Part shown: one piece after another, positions 34,841-47,398 of the stretch
Position numbering within the stretch: position 1 is the first letter of the stretch
How the letters are laid out: each line of letters begins with the position of its first letter
Assembly: GCA_036924285.1 (NCBI GenBank)
Contig: JAYKYS010000007.1
Location: forward strand, 14,260,001-14,324,000
Reading direction: 5' to 3'
From: Asterella californica
Taxonomy: Eukaryota; Streptophyta; Marchantiopsida; Marchantiales; Aytoniaceae
Length of the DNA stretch: 64,000 bases
The notes under the pieces: generated by a model
What the model saw: the letters and a program-made list of their open reading frames with translations, nothing else
Told to the model about the DNA's origin: nothing
Database searches by the model: none
Program-made: the position numbers and the translations under genes

Positions 34841-37800
34841 TTGTGTGCAATCTACTCCTTCTCTGATTCTTCGATAAGAGAGGAAGGGTTAGATGATACT
34901 CCGTCAGTTCACTTGACAATTCAAAATTCATTTTGGAGGTTTTACGAGAGTTTGGGAGTGTCGAAAGAAGTGAAGAAGAGTGTTGAAGAGTTCATGACCA
35001 ACAAGAGTATGAGATATTCACTATGCATCATGCAGGGGATGTCAGAGCTTTGGATCATATTTTAACCAAATGTCAGATCATTGATGATGTGTTTGGTCGG
35101 AGAGTTTAATAGAATTGCAGGCACTACCTAACCTTAAGTGTATCTAATGTTGCTGCTGAATTTCTATAGGTGGAATTCAAAAATTGCTTTGTTGTGAAAT
35201 GCGAGAATTGCTATTGCATTTTCTTCCAAGAAAACATAGAAACATCAATACTATAGATCTTAATCATTACTACAGAGATTACCTTGATACAAAGCACAAA
35301 TTATAGAACTCTATGAGAACTTTGCAATGAGAGGAATTCCTTTCATACTATCTTTGACTTTCACTTTAGGATTGTAAAGCAGCATATTTGCATATTTCAT
35401 TTCACAAGAGATAGACCACAACAATAGTACAGCAGTAAGTGCAGATCGCTCAAGAGTCAATCGTCTTCGGACGATAACTGGGACTCCTTGGAAGAAACAC
35501 CAGAGGTGGAAGAGTAGCACTATCATAGAAAAATAACAACAATTCTTTGACAGAGCACTTTATCGTTGCCACCAGAAACGGATAAGCGTGTCTGAGAGAA
35601 AAGCTCAGAAACCTCTTACAAGCGATGCGAACATGCACAGCTTATTATTCTTTCCCAAGCAACGAACATATCTCATAACGACAAGAATAAAAATGAAATC
35701 CGTTTATCGTAAATCCAAGAACAAAAATATCACCTAGCACCAAACATAAAGATGCAAAATACCCATTCTTGTAACAGTTACCAAAGAGCCTCACAAACTT
35801 CACTCCAACGGTCCATGAGGCACTAATAACTACATCAAAATTTCCTCCACTTGTCCTCTTTTTTCTTTCTAGTGCAACCTCCAATTGCATGTAATCTTTC
35901 CTCCAACTCTGATTTGTACAAGACTTGACAAATTCAGCAATACAAGTCTTTATCATATGATGATGCAAGACTCTAGATGTCCTCTGATTCTCACATCATC
36001 AACGTTGCACCAATTCTTTGTTTTTTAAACTTGTGGAATTTGACTTAGAAATCTTCACTATCATGTTTCAAGAAACTTTGACAAATATATTTCTTTAATC
36101 CTTAGAAGTGAATCAAGTTAAATATAGAAAAGAGTATTGACGTATTTTCTGTTTTGTTATCAATTGTAGTTTCATATACATATCCTAAAATGAAGAAATG
36201 TTTGTGTACGAGGTCTTTTCACTCTTTGGTCATCCACTCTTAGTTGAAGCTACATGTAGTAAGTATCTCAATTCTCTTTTGGTGGTAACTTTTCTTATTT
36301 TGAATGGAGCATTTATTTTATCACAAAAAATTCCCCATTGACTTCAAACATTGAACCTCACCTTCTTTATCGGGTGTTAGGTCCTTAATAGAGAACCTCC
36401 TTTTATAACCCTCGGTGATAGTCCTTCTCGCTTGCTTGAATTTAATGCTTGCTTGAAGCGTGTTACCTCCTTGTCTCTAATCATCGCCAGAACTCTTCGA
36501 ATTCAGGATACTAAGTCGTAAACCTCCCGAGGGGAATACCTCGAACAAAGACAATAGTTCTAATCCAACTCAAGAGAGCAAGGATCATAAGCTTACGACT
36601 TACAGCAGTGCATCGACGTAAAATTGAACTTGGAGATAATAACCTTGGACATGTCCTTCTCTAATCTAAACTGCCCCCATTACGCTATCACGTCTCGTTG
36701 TTACATTTATTCATAAACATTTACATGCACCCTTGTTTGTTTGTTATACCACTACTCGACTCTCTACTTCGTTCGTCTCGTTACTGCTTAATGCTTAAGC
36801 AAGGAAGAATATGCCCAACAAGCTAATGTTGGTTGATCTTTCGATGGTAAATTGAGTATAAGGGAACTATAGCTAGTCGTTCAGGTTCACGCTTGTGTAT
36901 GTGATAGGTCTTGCAAGTAGTAATGAATGTAATGAACAAAAATATGTACCTGGTGTGTTTATGTATTATAAAGTTTTTATCTGTACTTGTTAGTGCTTTA
37001 CTGTTATTACTTTGTTTAGCACCAGTCCTCTTGAACCGTGTGCATATACTTAGAAATAGCAAGACGGGTGATAGTGAAAATAGCAACACTTTTTACATTC
37101 TCATGTACAGTGTACATGAGGTGTACACTAAATTTATGTTCTGTTTTTTCCCGCTGGAAAGATTAGAATACAAATTAATATCTTCATAAAACGGCACGGT
37201 TTGGGAATTATTGTCTCGAACTTATCTTCCCAGCAACGCATCAGTCCGGACTCCACTTATGGTTTATATCCGGATGAGTTGGCTATTCCGAGACTGGTTA
37301 ACGTATATCATTTATGAATTAATTTAATTTTTATAATAATTTTATATAATAATTTTTAAAATATTTACACATTTCTTGATAAGAGAAAACAAAAGTCACT
37401 ATAAAAGGCAGTGGGGAAGAATATTCTTCTTTACATTCTCATCCGTAGTATAAATAGGACTATAAGTATCATATGTAGAAGTATCGATTGGAACATAAAT
37501 GTGACAGATCAAAATTTCAAGAAATTTGGATGATAAATAATCATGTGCAAACCTTAGTGTCTACTACCCTAACCACTCATTTGCAAGATGTAGAATCTCC
37601 GTTCAAGTTAAAGATAACGAGTTACAATAAGATTCGTTATATTCACACTCGATTTGATCACATTCGTGTTATATTCATAGAGTTTAGAGGAACAACATTC
37701 TCCTTTATAAAACTTTTTTTCTTGATTTAGTCATTATTAGACTTCTAAAATTAAATGCAAATATAACAAAAATATAACATATAAATTTTAAGACTATAAA

Positions 37801-39293
37801 AATATTTCCGCTTGCAAATGAGGCTAAATTCTATTGTAATTTGAACCAGCTAATTAACCATGGAATCCATTATACCAAGCGTGACACTGGATGTTAATAC
37901 ATTATTTCCATGACGGTGGAAAAGTGAGCATTCATATCGATATTACACTAAATAACATTTGCATATCTGTGCTATTAATAACATTTTTCTCTTGAGTATG
38001 GTTTGTGGAAATGAATCGTTTTGATTTTCAAATATTCATGTTACATGCTTGGACCAGAATGTTCCTGTAACTTGTTTCTGATATAGGAATCTAAATGTAA
38101 ATTAAGATTTGTAGTTTATAATCAATGTTTGAAATGGAAGCAAGTTAGTTCCCAAGTATTTTATTTTTTTTCTTTTATTAACACTAGATGTCACAACCGG
38201 TGATGAGTGCTATAAAATGCTTCAGAGAGTATGTCAGATTGACTCTTTAATCTCCACCTCATTTTACTATTTCATCTTGAGTTTATTAATTAAAGTCTCG
38301 AAAAGTAAAACAAAATGTAAAATTTAGAATAAACAATCAACATTCAGTCTAGATTCAAGGTATTATGTTTCCTTCATACAGAAATTGAGAACTCAATATA
38401 TGACTAAAAGCAAACCTTTTACAAACTCTATCAAACCTTTAATAAACCTTCCGCAAATGAGCTTTATCATTTGTAATATTATTATTTTTATAAATAGATA
38501 TAATTTAATTAATCCATATAAAATTTTATTTTAGTTACAAAAGGAAAATATCCTTATTTTTCTTTAAAATGCATATTAATATTATACCCCGACAATTATA
38601 TAAGGATTCCTGCCGTACCGAAGTCTTCTCGCGTCCGACAGTTATGGGTTTTCATCGTGCGGATCAGATTGAAACATGCGGAAGAACCGCTCCTCTGTTC
38701 ATTACAAATAAGGGTTCCCTCTCTTGGCTACGGAATGTAAATCTCGATGGGACTTACATTCTCTCATGAAGCACATTGCCTTGTTCCCTGCATAAAAATA
38801 TATATATATATGCCACATCGGCCTTTAGGTGACTAGCATCTCATATTCCCGCAAAAGGGTTTAGCATATCCCGTATAAATTTTATATTACACGAGTATTC
38901 CATAAACTCCGGGTATGAGTACAGAAGATATGAGAGAATTGAGGACAGATTAGTCACCTGCTTGTCGAATATTTATTTATTTTGATAAAATGAGGTTAAG
39001 CATTTGAAAAATGAAATGACATCACTTTCGGCACATTAAGAATATATAATGAGATAATTCGACATTGGATTCTATCTTACTCTTAATGACCGTTGAGAAT
39101 TTAAGTTACGTACCTATTTCACTCTTTCATTCATCCAGGGCGGCTAAGTAAATCCTGCTCTAATCATTAACATAAATCTCATATAATTTCTTTGTTCTAC
39201 ATTCTGAGTTTGATATAAATTTCTCATTGTGCAATAGAGAGTATTGGTACTTGTCATGCAAATATGACAGAAAGACAGAAGTAAGTTTCGTCT
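34841..39293. other. AT-rich region with weak frames only
   Basis: Frames at 34841-35065 (+) and 35311-35968 (-) have some biased, protein-like composition but match nothing I know; they may be dead transposon genes. About 37240-37320 carries the inverted partner of the repeat at 5640-5695. 38570-38770 is a GC-richer island with a 66-codon frame, unrecognised. Confidence 0.4.
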
Positions 39294-40730
39294 ATGTTTC
39301 TCTCGGTTAACAAGGAAGAAATGAGCAATGCTATATCTCGTGATTTTGACATGTTAACTGCAGAGTTAGAGATGGAGAGAACATTGCAACATCCTCAACT
39401 CGTGAAGCCACCTTTTGGACGTCCTCGAAAATGCACTGGGGCACTTCTGCTTACACCAAAGGAAGAAGAAGAACCCGCACAGAAGATTGAACATGCACCA
39501 TACATCATACACCAACTGGACCTCCCATCTTAGCCCTTGTCAAAACTCATGGTAATTCAATTGCAGCTTAACGTTACTTGAGATGTTTTCATAGAGAGCT
39601 TGGGGAAATAACAAGTGTTTATGATAAGCTTTCACGAGTGGTTCACTTAACAAGGAGATCTCAAAGACAGATGTAAAAGGTATGCAGAGTCAGGTACTTC
39701 TTTTACGACATGTGCATTTCCAAGTCCTGTATTAGCAAGTCATCCTACCGTTCGATGAGATGTTCACGTTGAGAAATCAAAGAAGCCTGTCTCTGCCTCT
39801 TGCGTCCAGCCATTGATTCAAACAATCATCCAAAAGAGAGCTCCTCAATTGTTACAGTCTTCTCGTCAAAATGATTTCAGTGTTTCTTTAGATTGGACAA
39901 GCACATTTCCCACAGATGACGTAAAGTGAAGCTACCGTGCTGCAACATCCGCTTCTGGAAAATTGCCACTAAACTGGGAACAACAAGGCAAGGAAATGGC
40001 ACAACGAGTAGCTTATTTAGTGAAGCTGCACAACATCCCAAAGTCCTTGCTGGTGAACAACAGATCAAACCGGAATCAACTTGGTCCCAATCGGACGTTG
40101 TAGAACTTGGGGAAAAAAGAGGAGGAAAACATATCTTAGTCCACGGAGTTGAAGACACGAGGCGATTTATCGTCGTTGTCTCCTCTGCTCCAAACGGCGT
40201 TGTCTTTCCTTTTCAAGTTGTTTTCACTGGAACCACAACTCGATCACTACCTCCACTGAACGTGCATCCCAAAGATTATACTCATCTTTGGATGACATTT
40301 AACTCATAGTGTCAATCATTGGTCTACCTGAAAGACCTGCAAAGACTTTGTGGATAATATCTTACAACAATATAGAGTGGTCCAGGTTCAAAGCCTTCAA
40401 CTGTCAGCGAACCAGAAACTTGTCTGATTATCGACTGTTGGAGTGTTCGCAAGTCCAGTGAGTTCTTTCATACATGAAATATACACACAAAGAGATTCTG
40501 GTAATTTTCATTCCAGCAAATTGCACTAGCGTTCTTCAACCTGCAGATGTCACCATGCAACGATCTTTCAAGCATGCATTTCTCAAACAGTTCAATACTA
40601 CTGTGGAAGATAATATAAAGATTCCGTTGTTTGTAAACACAGAAGCAGCGATTGATTGACAAGTCGAACAATGATGATGAGGAAGAGGAAATAGATGCAA
40701 ATGAGATAACTAAATTGTAATGGAAAAGTC
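39294..40730 (+). pseudogene. pogo/Tigger-like DDE transposase, decayed
   Basis: The pieces lie in order in different frames. 39294-39533 has an N-terminal region with the basic PPFGRPRK, perhaps an AT-hook. 39926-40309 carries the DDE_1 domain start, where GVEDTRRFIVVVSSAPNGVV and PFQVVFTGTTTRSLPP match the family's 'GxxDKRQxTxxLxxxxxGxLLPxQLIFxGKTxRxLP' block. 40400-40470 keeps a weak trace of the second-Asp region. 40474-40659 gives ILVIFIPANCTSVLQPADVT, with RSFKHAF downstream, the third-Asp block typical of this superfamily. At least three frameshifts or stops make it inactive. No terminal inverted repeats or TA duplications were located. Confidence 0.75.
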
Positions 40731-41544
40731 ATTAACAAGAATGACCGAGCTGTCAAGATCAAACACCATAGCTAGAATGTCAGCATAAGAAGTTTAGCTA
40801 AAAAGAATAAATAACCTGTTTATAATATTGAGCATCGGATCTAGAAGTGTTTGGAAATCTTCAAATTCATGTCTTCAACTGAAGTCACCTGACATTCTAG
40901 TATTTCGAGAATTTAACATCTTAATTTGTTTTAGTTTCAACATTTTGTCTTTATTATTCTGAAATTTTCATACTCTACATTTTTATAATCTTTTTTCTCC
41001 GGATCTGACCTCGAGGTACGATAGTCTATAAGAACCGTATCCAAATGGGTAACTTAATAAATAAACATGCTCAATCTTTTAGGAACCTTTGCTCCCATCA
41101 TATTATCAGAAAAACTGTAAGTGTTATATGAAAATTCTAGACTAACTATAACCAAAACCTAAATCTTCATGTAAATATTAAATTATTGTTCGACCTACAG
41201 TCAAGGGACGTGTAGAGATAATAAGTTCGATGCCCAGAAACGTGCCTCGGGGGTAAAGTGCGACACCCTAGCGACCAAAAGAACTACATTAATAAATTAC
41301 GTTTGCTCCCTTCTTCAATCTTCAGAAAGAAAAATGGATAAATAAGCACGCAAGATATCTTTCTCTATAGGGGTAGGCATTTTCAGTTCCAGACGTCCAC
41401 AGTTGCTGAACCCCACTCTCGGTATTTAGGAAATAGGTTCCACTGGAGCTCATATGTACTCATACTCTGTCGTCAACCGTGTGACATGAACAAGGTTTCA
41501 CGAAGTAAGTGTGAAATACATACGTTGCGATTCCAAAAACATTG
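40731..41544. other. Spacer, possible tRNA-like relic
   Basis: No gene. About 41200-41260 has a B-box-like phrase (AAGTTCGATGCCC) that might be an old SINE, but no convincing A-box is present. Confidence 0.3.
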
Positions 41545-41735
41545 TACACCATCTAGACCTTCTCGCAGAGTTTGTGAGAGAACTTATCATGAGAGGTGTC
41601 TGAAGTATAACTTTCTTTTTCTTTTTGCATTATATTTTTTACACAACAATTTTTCATTACTTACTCCACAGAGGGCTTTAGCAGACGCGCTCCACAAGAA
41701 AACAATTGCAAGTCATGGGGTCTTTCACTACACAA
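41545..41735 (+). mobile_element. REL-type non-LTR retroelement, C-terminal fragment (copy 3)
   Basis: It matches the coding end of the neighbouring minus-strand element (CTTATCATGAGAGGTGTCTG, then the pyrimidine-rich TTTCTTTTTCTTTTTGCAT and AGGGCTTTAGCAGACGCG). It runs in the opposite orientation and meets the 3' end of that element within a few bases, forming a tail-to-tail pair. Confidence 0.6.
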
Positions 41736-41740
41736 ACACT

Positions 41741-44700
41741 ACCCAATGAATAGCCAACGGATGGGAAGACCACATCAAGCCTTACAAAGGAAAGAAGGAC
41801 CCGAAGGGCCAACCAATAACCACCCTGAAGGAGAGAACACCGGAGCTAAGCCTTGCTATCAGTAGCTCTAAAATCGCCAATCGCATCTATAATGTCAGAG
41901 ACCAAAAACTCAGTATCTCCACCTACAACAGGTGCACCTGAAGAGGCATCGCATATTGCGATTGTTCTCCTGTGAATGACGCCTGCTAAAGCTCTCTGTA
42001 GAGCAATGGAAACCCGCTGCCTGAAAAACATGATGCAGAAAGAAGAGAAAGTGGTACCCCTGGCGCCTCTCATGATAGGCTCTAACGCACTCTCGCAGAA
42101 AGACATCGAACTCCAAAGTTGTCGATCCGTATATCTCCAATGCTAAGGGGATGAAGCGATGTCCCACTTGCATACCCTTATATTTGGATATCTTCGTTGT
42201 TGCCGCCACGCCTGCAGCCCATGGGTGATCACCTGTGCCGTCACTGAGTCCCGTGTCGGATCCGTAACAACCACATCAGTCATTGAGACCTGATCCTCCC
42301 TGATCATGTACACGTCTGCTCTCACTGATCCTCCTGTCTGAAGGGCGTACCAACGCTCTCTCCACGTCATGTGATCGCTCTCCCGTGCTAAGACAAACAC
42401 GACGTCTCTGATGACATCATGAGTGGCTATCCGCTCTCCATCGTGAGAACATCGAGCAAGGTGACGACCCGAGGTGTCGAGCGAGACACCGCACTTGCAG
42501 GTGGATAGTGCCGAAGCAACAGACTGGACCAAGCCTAGATGGAACCTCATCGCTGTAGAGAAGATAGTTGGTGCGAGTCGAAACGCTCTAATGCAAGGTC
42601 GAGCTATGAGCCAAGAGCCTGCGCCCTTGTCCGAACAAGAGCGGAGTCGAGCTCTAGTATCCCGTGAGATGGAAGGATCCACTAAGAGCGTATGGAGAAC
42701 CTGCTAGAAGTGGTCTCCTGTCAGAGAAGACTGTAGTCCGTGAGATCCATCGGAAGATAAAGTATCGAATCGAGGGTGTGTCTCACGTGCCTCAAGAGTC
42801 AAACTATCTCTTGCTTCACAGAGACACATCTGTAGTGGGTAAGAACCATCCTCGACCTCTGTCACATAGCTCTCCAGGGGATAAGTCTATCTCGCACAAG
42901 AAAACGACCACAGAGCCAAGGTGCTGAGAGGACCCAACTACCCAAAAAAGCTGCCGAAGCAGTCTCCTCCATGGATAATAAGCCCACCCCGTCATATGAT
43001 ATTGGCAAAGATGTCTTCCTCCGTGCGAGAGATCCTACCACACAGTCAAAGGTCCCCGGTCCTATGATGTCGTCAAACACCCCCATGATCCTCCTATCAA
43101 ACTCTCTAAGGCGCGAGATGAAGATAGGAGATGGGAGTACTGTGCGGAGTAAGTAACAAAGACGTCGTGCTATGAAAGAGTAAAAGATACCAAAGTCAAC
43201 ATGTGGGTCCTCTAACGTAGGGAGATCCTCAATATGCATAACGTCCTCCGCAAGAGCAATATCTAAGAATCAAGAGACAAAGTCCTCTGTACCCACGGGT
43301 ACTCTGTGGATGCGTAAACCATCTAGAAGAGTAACAAATTCCTCTGGGAGCTGAAGGTCCGACGATATACCTATGGGAGACCAAGCCTTGCACTTTGACA
43401 CCTTCGTCCTCAGCCCTACCAAGGCCAATTGAGAAACAAGGTGATCAAAGACAATATCGACTTGGTCCGCCGGACCTACGATGTGCGTATCATCAGCTAG
43501 AGATGGAAAGACACAACCTGGAGCAGCCAAAGGCGGTGACGAAGAGAGCTTTATAGTGAGCTAAGACAAAGAGAGGTCCACGCAAAGGATCTCCCTGACG
43601 AGTCTCAGCAGCAGAGCTGATGACTGTAACCCTCTCTATCGTAAGACCGTGCTGGTAATAAATAGAAGAGGAAGAACCATAGAACGATCGCACGAAGAGA
43701 ACGAGACGCGCCAGAGATCCTCCGTCATCCATGAGCTCCCTAAAAATAAAAGCGCAGGAAATGCTATTAAAAGCATTTTCAACGTCTACTTGTAAGACCA
43801 TCCAATCAGGATGGATGTCCAAGAGAGCTCTAATGTCGAAAGACACAGACTCACAACCTCTCGACGTCGCAACCCCATACTGATGTGGACAAAGGTGGTC
43901 CTGAAAAATATCTCGAAGCTGAAGGACAATGATTCGACTGATAAGTCGTAAGAGAATCTCACCGATGACTATCGATCGAATCCCTCCACCATCCTTCGTC
44001 ATGGTCAAAAGTCTAGTTGCTCCCAGTACTTTGAGCTATAGACTGAGGAATATGTCCCTGAGCTACTGCTGCCGTTACCTGAAAAAGCTCCGTGAAATCA
44101 CTAGAGAGATCGTCTATCTGAAAACAATCCCGTAGGTGCTCGTAGACCATCCCAGACAGACCTCCAGAAGATAGACGTGGAGTTGTACACAAGACCTAGG
44201 CAAACAAAGATCTATCGAGACATAATGGCTCCTCAGGCTAATAGTCCTGAACCTCAAGTGGTGAGGGATCACTCGGTGAGGGATGAAAGAAACGCAACGC
44301 AACGATCGTCTCCTCAGTCTGACATGTCAATGACAAAGGATGCAATGCTCTGGCAGCTCTGCTATACTCTCCCACCTGACCTAACATCCTAGAACGTCGT
44401 ATGCGAACGGAAGATGAGACATCACGTGTAGAGACAGACTCACTCCTATCTCGTACCGCACGGACTGATTCCTCTTATAAGGCCGCCCAGTCACCTGCTT
44501 GGAATCTCCAAAGATGGGCCGCCATCTCCCGATGTCCTCCTCAGCCACCTCGAGTATAACGGAGGCACCAACGAAGAAATAACAGAAACAATAACCACGC
44601 CGCCTCGTCCCTGATGTTCCGTGCCAACATGTCGAGGGATAAACGGAATGCATGTCTCACCTCATCATGAAGAGCACGAGGTAACAGATGGAACAAATGC

Positions 44701-44900
44701 GGACAAGGGAAACTCGTCTGGAACAAACTCAGAATAGTGCTAGAGTGAGCTCTCAACCACTCTCTGGAGGGACTCCAAGAAGAATGACTAACGGTGCCAT
44801 AATGACTGCACGTGTAGACTTCCGATCTCGGCTAACCTGGGCATCCCATGTGGTCGTATCATAGCTCTTGTGCATCTTTCTCACATGAGATTTTACATGA
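41741..44900 (-). mobile_element. REL-type non-LTR retroelement, near full-length but frameshifted (copy 4)
   Basis: Minus-strand pieces in order: an N-terminal helical region (HLFHLLPRALHDEVRHAFRL, then RWRPIFGDSKQ) at 44756-44500. The RT fingers and palm follow at 44008-43493: DGGGIRSIVIGEILLRLISR, HLCPHQYGVATSRGCESV, MVLQVDVENAFNSIS and RQGDPLRGPLFVLAHYKAL. The catalytic box LADDTHIVGPADQVD (about 43505-43460) comes next, in place of the usual YADD or FADD. The thumb-like region SRLREFDRRIMGVFDDI is at 43239-42862. A Cys/His motif (CKCGVSLD, HLARC, GERIATHDVIRD) and the putative restriction-like nuclease core RADVYMIREDQVSMTDVVVT end the series at 42530-42250. The 3' end lies at about 41741. 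The domain order (RT, then CxC/H/C, then an HxxxRD...AD...DV nuclease) fits retroelements with a restriction-like endonuclease; assignment to a named clade would need phylogeny. Stops and shifts make this copy inactive. Confidence 0.65.
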
Positions 44901-45258
44901 GATAAATAAGTGATTGCACACCAGACATGGTGTGTCTCGAATCAGTCTCGATCTCATGAGAGAGAAAGTACCCATAACTAGAGAAAAAAACGATATCTTA
45001 TCAAACGATACTCATAATAAAAACATCTCCTAAATAAAAAAAAAAAGAAAAAAGAAAAAAAAAGAAAAAAGAGAAGAAGGAAAAGAACCTTCAACCCTGA
45101 TATGTAAAGAAGAAGAGAATAAATACACTAAATGTGATAAAAAATCTCTCCAAAATCTCTCAAAAACCCTAAAAAGAACACTCTGTAACCCTAAGATTTC
45201 AAAAGAACTAAAATTATTTAATACTCACTCATTCCTCTACAAGATGTATTAATTCGAA
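44901..45258. other. Purine-rich tract and telo-box-like motifs
   Basis: 45028-45090 is almost pure A/G (runs of AAAAAAG). 45160-45200 contains AACCCTAAAAAG and TAACCCTAAG, like plant telo boxes. No gene start follows that I can support. Confidence 0.4.
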
Positions 45259-45404
45259 GTGCAAAAGAAAGAGAAAAAAAAACAAAAAAATTTATGTAAA
45301 AAGAACCTGAGATATCTCCCTCTAACACCCTCTCCTCTCTCACAAACCCTCCTTGCGATCTCACTCTCATTTCTCTCCGCTCCGCTTCCCGTCGCTCATC
45401 CGCT

Positions 45405-45465
45405 CATGATGTCTTTCCAAGGGATCTTTTTTCATGAGGTCTTTCCATTCATTGACTATTGATCA
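45405..45465 (+). repeat. Short relic of the REL-type element 3' end
   Basis: ATGAGGTCTTTCCATTCATT followed by GACTATTGATC resembles the 3' untranslated terminus shared by the four REL-type copies (GGGGTCTTTCCATCCGTTG). Only about 40 bases match. Confidence 0.35.
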
Positions 45466-45469
45466 ACAG

Positions 45470-45565
45470 ATTGACCGAAGATCGATAGCTGAGATGCTTG
45501 AATCCCGGACCTCTAAATGAAAGTCTGAGGTTCAAAACCCTCTTGCTCTCTCGATTGGAGGTGCA
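45470..45565 (+). mobile_element. tRNA-like SINE head, degenerate
   Basis: GATAGCTGAGATGC resembles an A-box and, about 40 bases on, GAGGTTCAAAACCCTC resembles a B-box, at about tRNA spacing. The stems do not pair well enough for a functional tRNA. Confidence 0.35.
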
Positions 45566-47398
45566 ACAAAATCGCTGTCGTATGAAACTGATCCGCTGGG
45601 ATTACTCACAAAGGAGAGTCCAATGCCACTTGAAAGGATAAAAAGATAAGATATTCATTACTTCGCGTGTTTCTTCTCGCAGAGCGAGGTCGGTTTTCCA
45701 CTAACACGAAAGAAACCTGACAAAGTTGAGTTCTGCCCACTGTGTTCCACATCACCATCGCTGCGTAAGATGGATTTTCTTTTGTACTGACCCGCTCGTT
45801 TCCATTACAGTCGTATACTTGATCCCATGGGTACAAACCTGTTATATCTGACGATGCCCTGCGGCACTTTGATTGGACAATGTACAAAGACAGTTTGTCT
45901 CGAATCAAGTGAGCGATATCATTTATTCCACCATAGTGCAAAACCAGCAAAGCCAGCCTGAGTCGTCAGAACTGATCCTGCACGATTTATAATAAACAAG
46001 ACCAATTACGTCTAACCTGCTGATACACGCGAGATCACGTATGTGCTTGACGTTGACTATGTTTCAGTAAGTGCCTGCCGCTGTGACAGGATGAAAATTG
46101 AGAAAATCTGCGTGATGATTGTCAAAACTCCTTTTCATCGTCCTGACGACCTTCTCGGCCTTGTGAACGTCTGAACAGATCTTCCTCCCCATCACAACGG
46201 AAATGCTGGAAGGCTGCTGCAAGTCAGTATTAAGGATAAAAACACGCTGTTCTGAAGCTGAAGGCTGTTAGAAAGGTTTCCTCTACCCTGGGCTATCCAC
46301 GAACTCAAACAGTGAATAATAGTACCACGTTCCAAATCCCAATCTGGGCATTCATTCCTGCTAGTGGTCCTGGTCCGCGCTGGAGTGATTGATTAGGGCG
46401 ACAAGCCCGTCCATAACCCTGAATGGGGCCCGAGCCTCGCAGTGCAGACTGAGAAGTACATAAAGCAAACACCACAAATCATGTCGTGGAGGATCTGCAC
46501 ATGGTGATTGGACATAATACTGGATTTTCCGAAAGTAGACAGCAACGATAAGCATGAAGATATGATTGATCGATCCCAGTGGAGAAGCGAGACGTGTCAC
46601 GCCTCTTCTGATGCCGCTCAATTGGTCTAGTTGCCGTGCGAACTACGATAAACACAACAAAACCTGCCCTGTTCTGCGATTAAAGAGAATATCCTAAAGC
46701 TAACAGGAAACTATTTCGACGCTTCACGATCAACCGCAACCATCGAACAAAATGGAAGAAACTGGTCTTCCGTGACAGAAAGTGCGGATAACTCAAGATT
46801 TAAAAAGTTCTGTCTCCGGATGCAAATTAAACGTCCATACAAAACTTCGCGACCATGACCTGACGCAACCACGCGAATAGTGCAATACCATCTGACATAA
46901 AGGAACGGTATCCACAGACTAAAGCAGCACCCTACAAGAGCACAATAGACTGGCTTTGAACACAGATTCACTGGACGGGGTGGTGCGAGTATTCAATAGA
47001 ACAGGAATCTACATAATTTCCATGTTTGTAGACATAACGTGAGTTTTTGTAGCTGTCTACAGGTCACTTTACCATAACTTTGTACGCAAGCATTACCGAG
47101 ACCTTACGAGTACGGTAAGAACTGGAACTTTCCTTCCTCGACACCATGATGCACTTCACCTACATCCTGAACTACTCCTGGTCAGTACAAACTGCAACAA
47201 GCAGCTGAATTTCAAATCAAACACTACAACTTAAGAACTCCAGTTCGACCAGACTGACCTGAACGTTCCATTTGAGTAACTTCGAACAGCTTCATAGCCT
47301 GCGAAATGGCAAAGTTATGGCTGGGACATAATTTCTTTACTTTTGTAAGACCTAAACCTAAGGCGCTGTTTCCCCTGTGGTGTACATGAATACGTCGC
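45566..47398. other. Region downstream of ferrochelatase, no supported gene
   Basis: Minus-strand frames of 86-114 codons occur at 45606-45950, 46361-46621 and 46711-46971, but none resembles a known family and no splice chain links them. Part of this must be the ferrochelatase 3' UTR. Confidence 0.4.

Noticed and set aside
45160..45200. Interstitial telomere array
   Set aside because: Only two separated CCCTAA motifs; at most telo-box-like promoter elements.
45470..45565. Functional tRNA gene
   Set aside because: A- and B-box-like sequences are present but the acceptor and anticodon stems do not pair.
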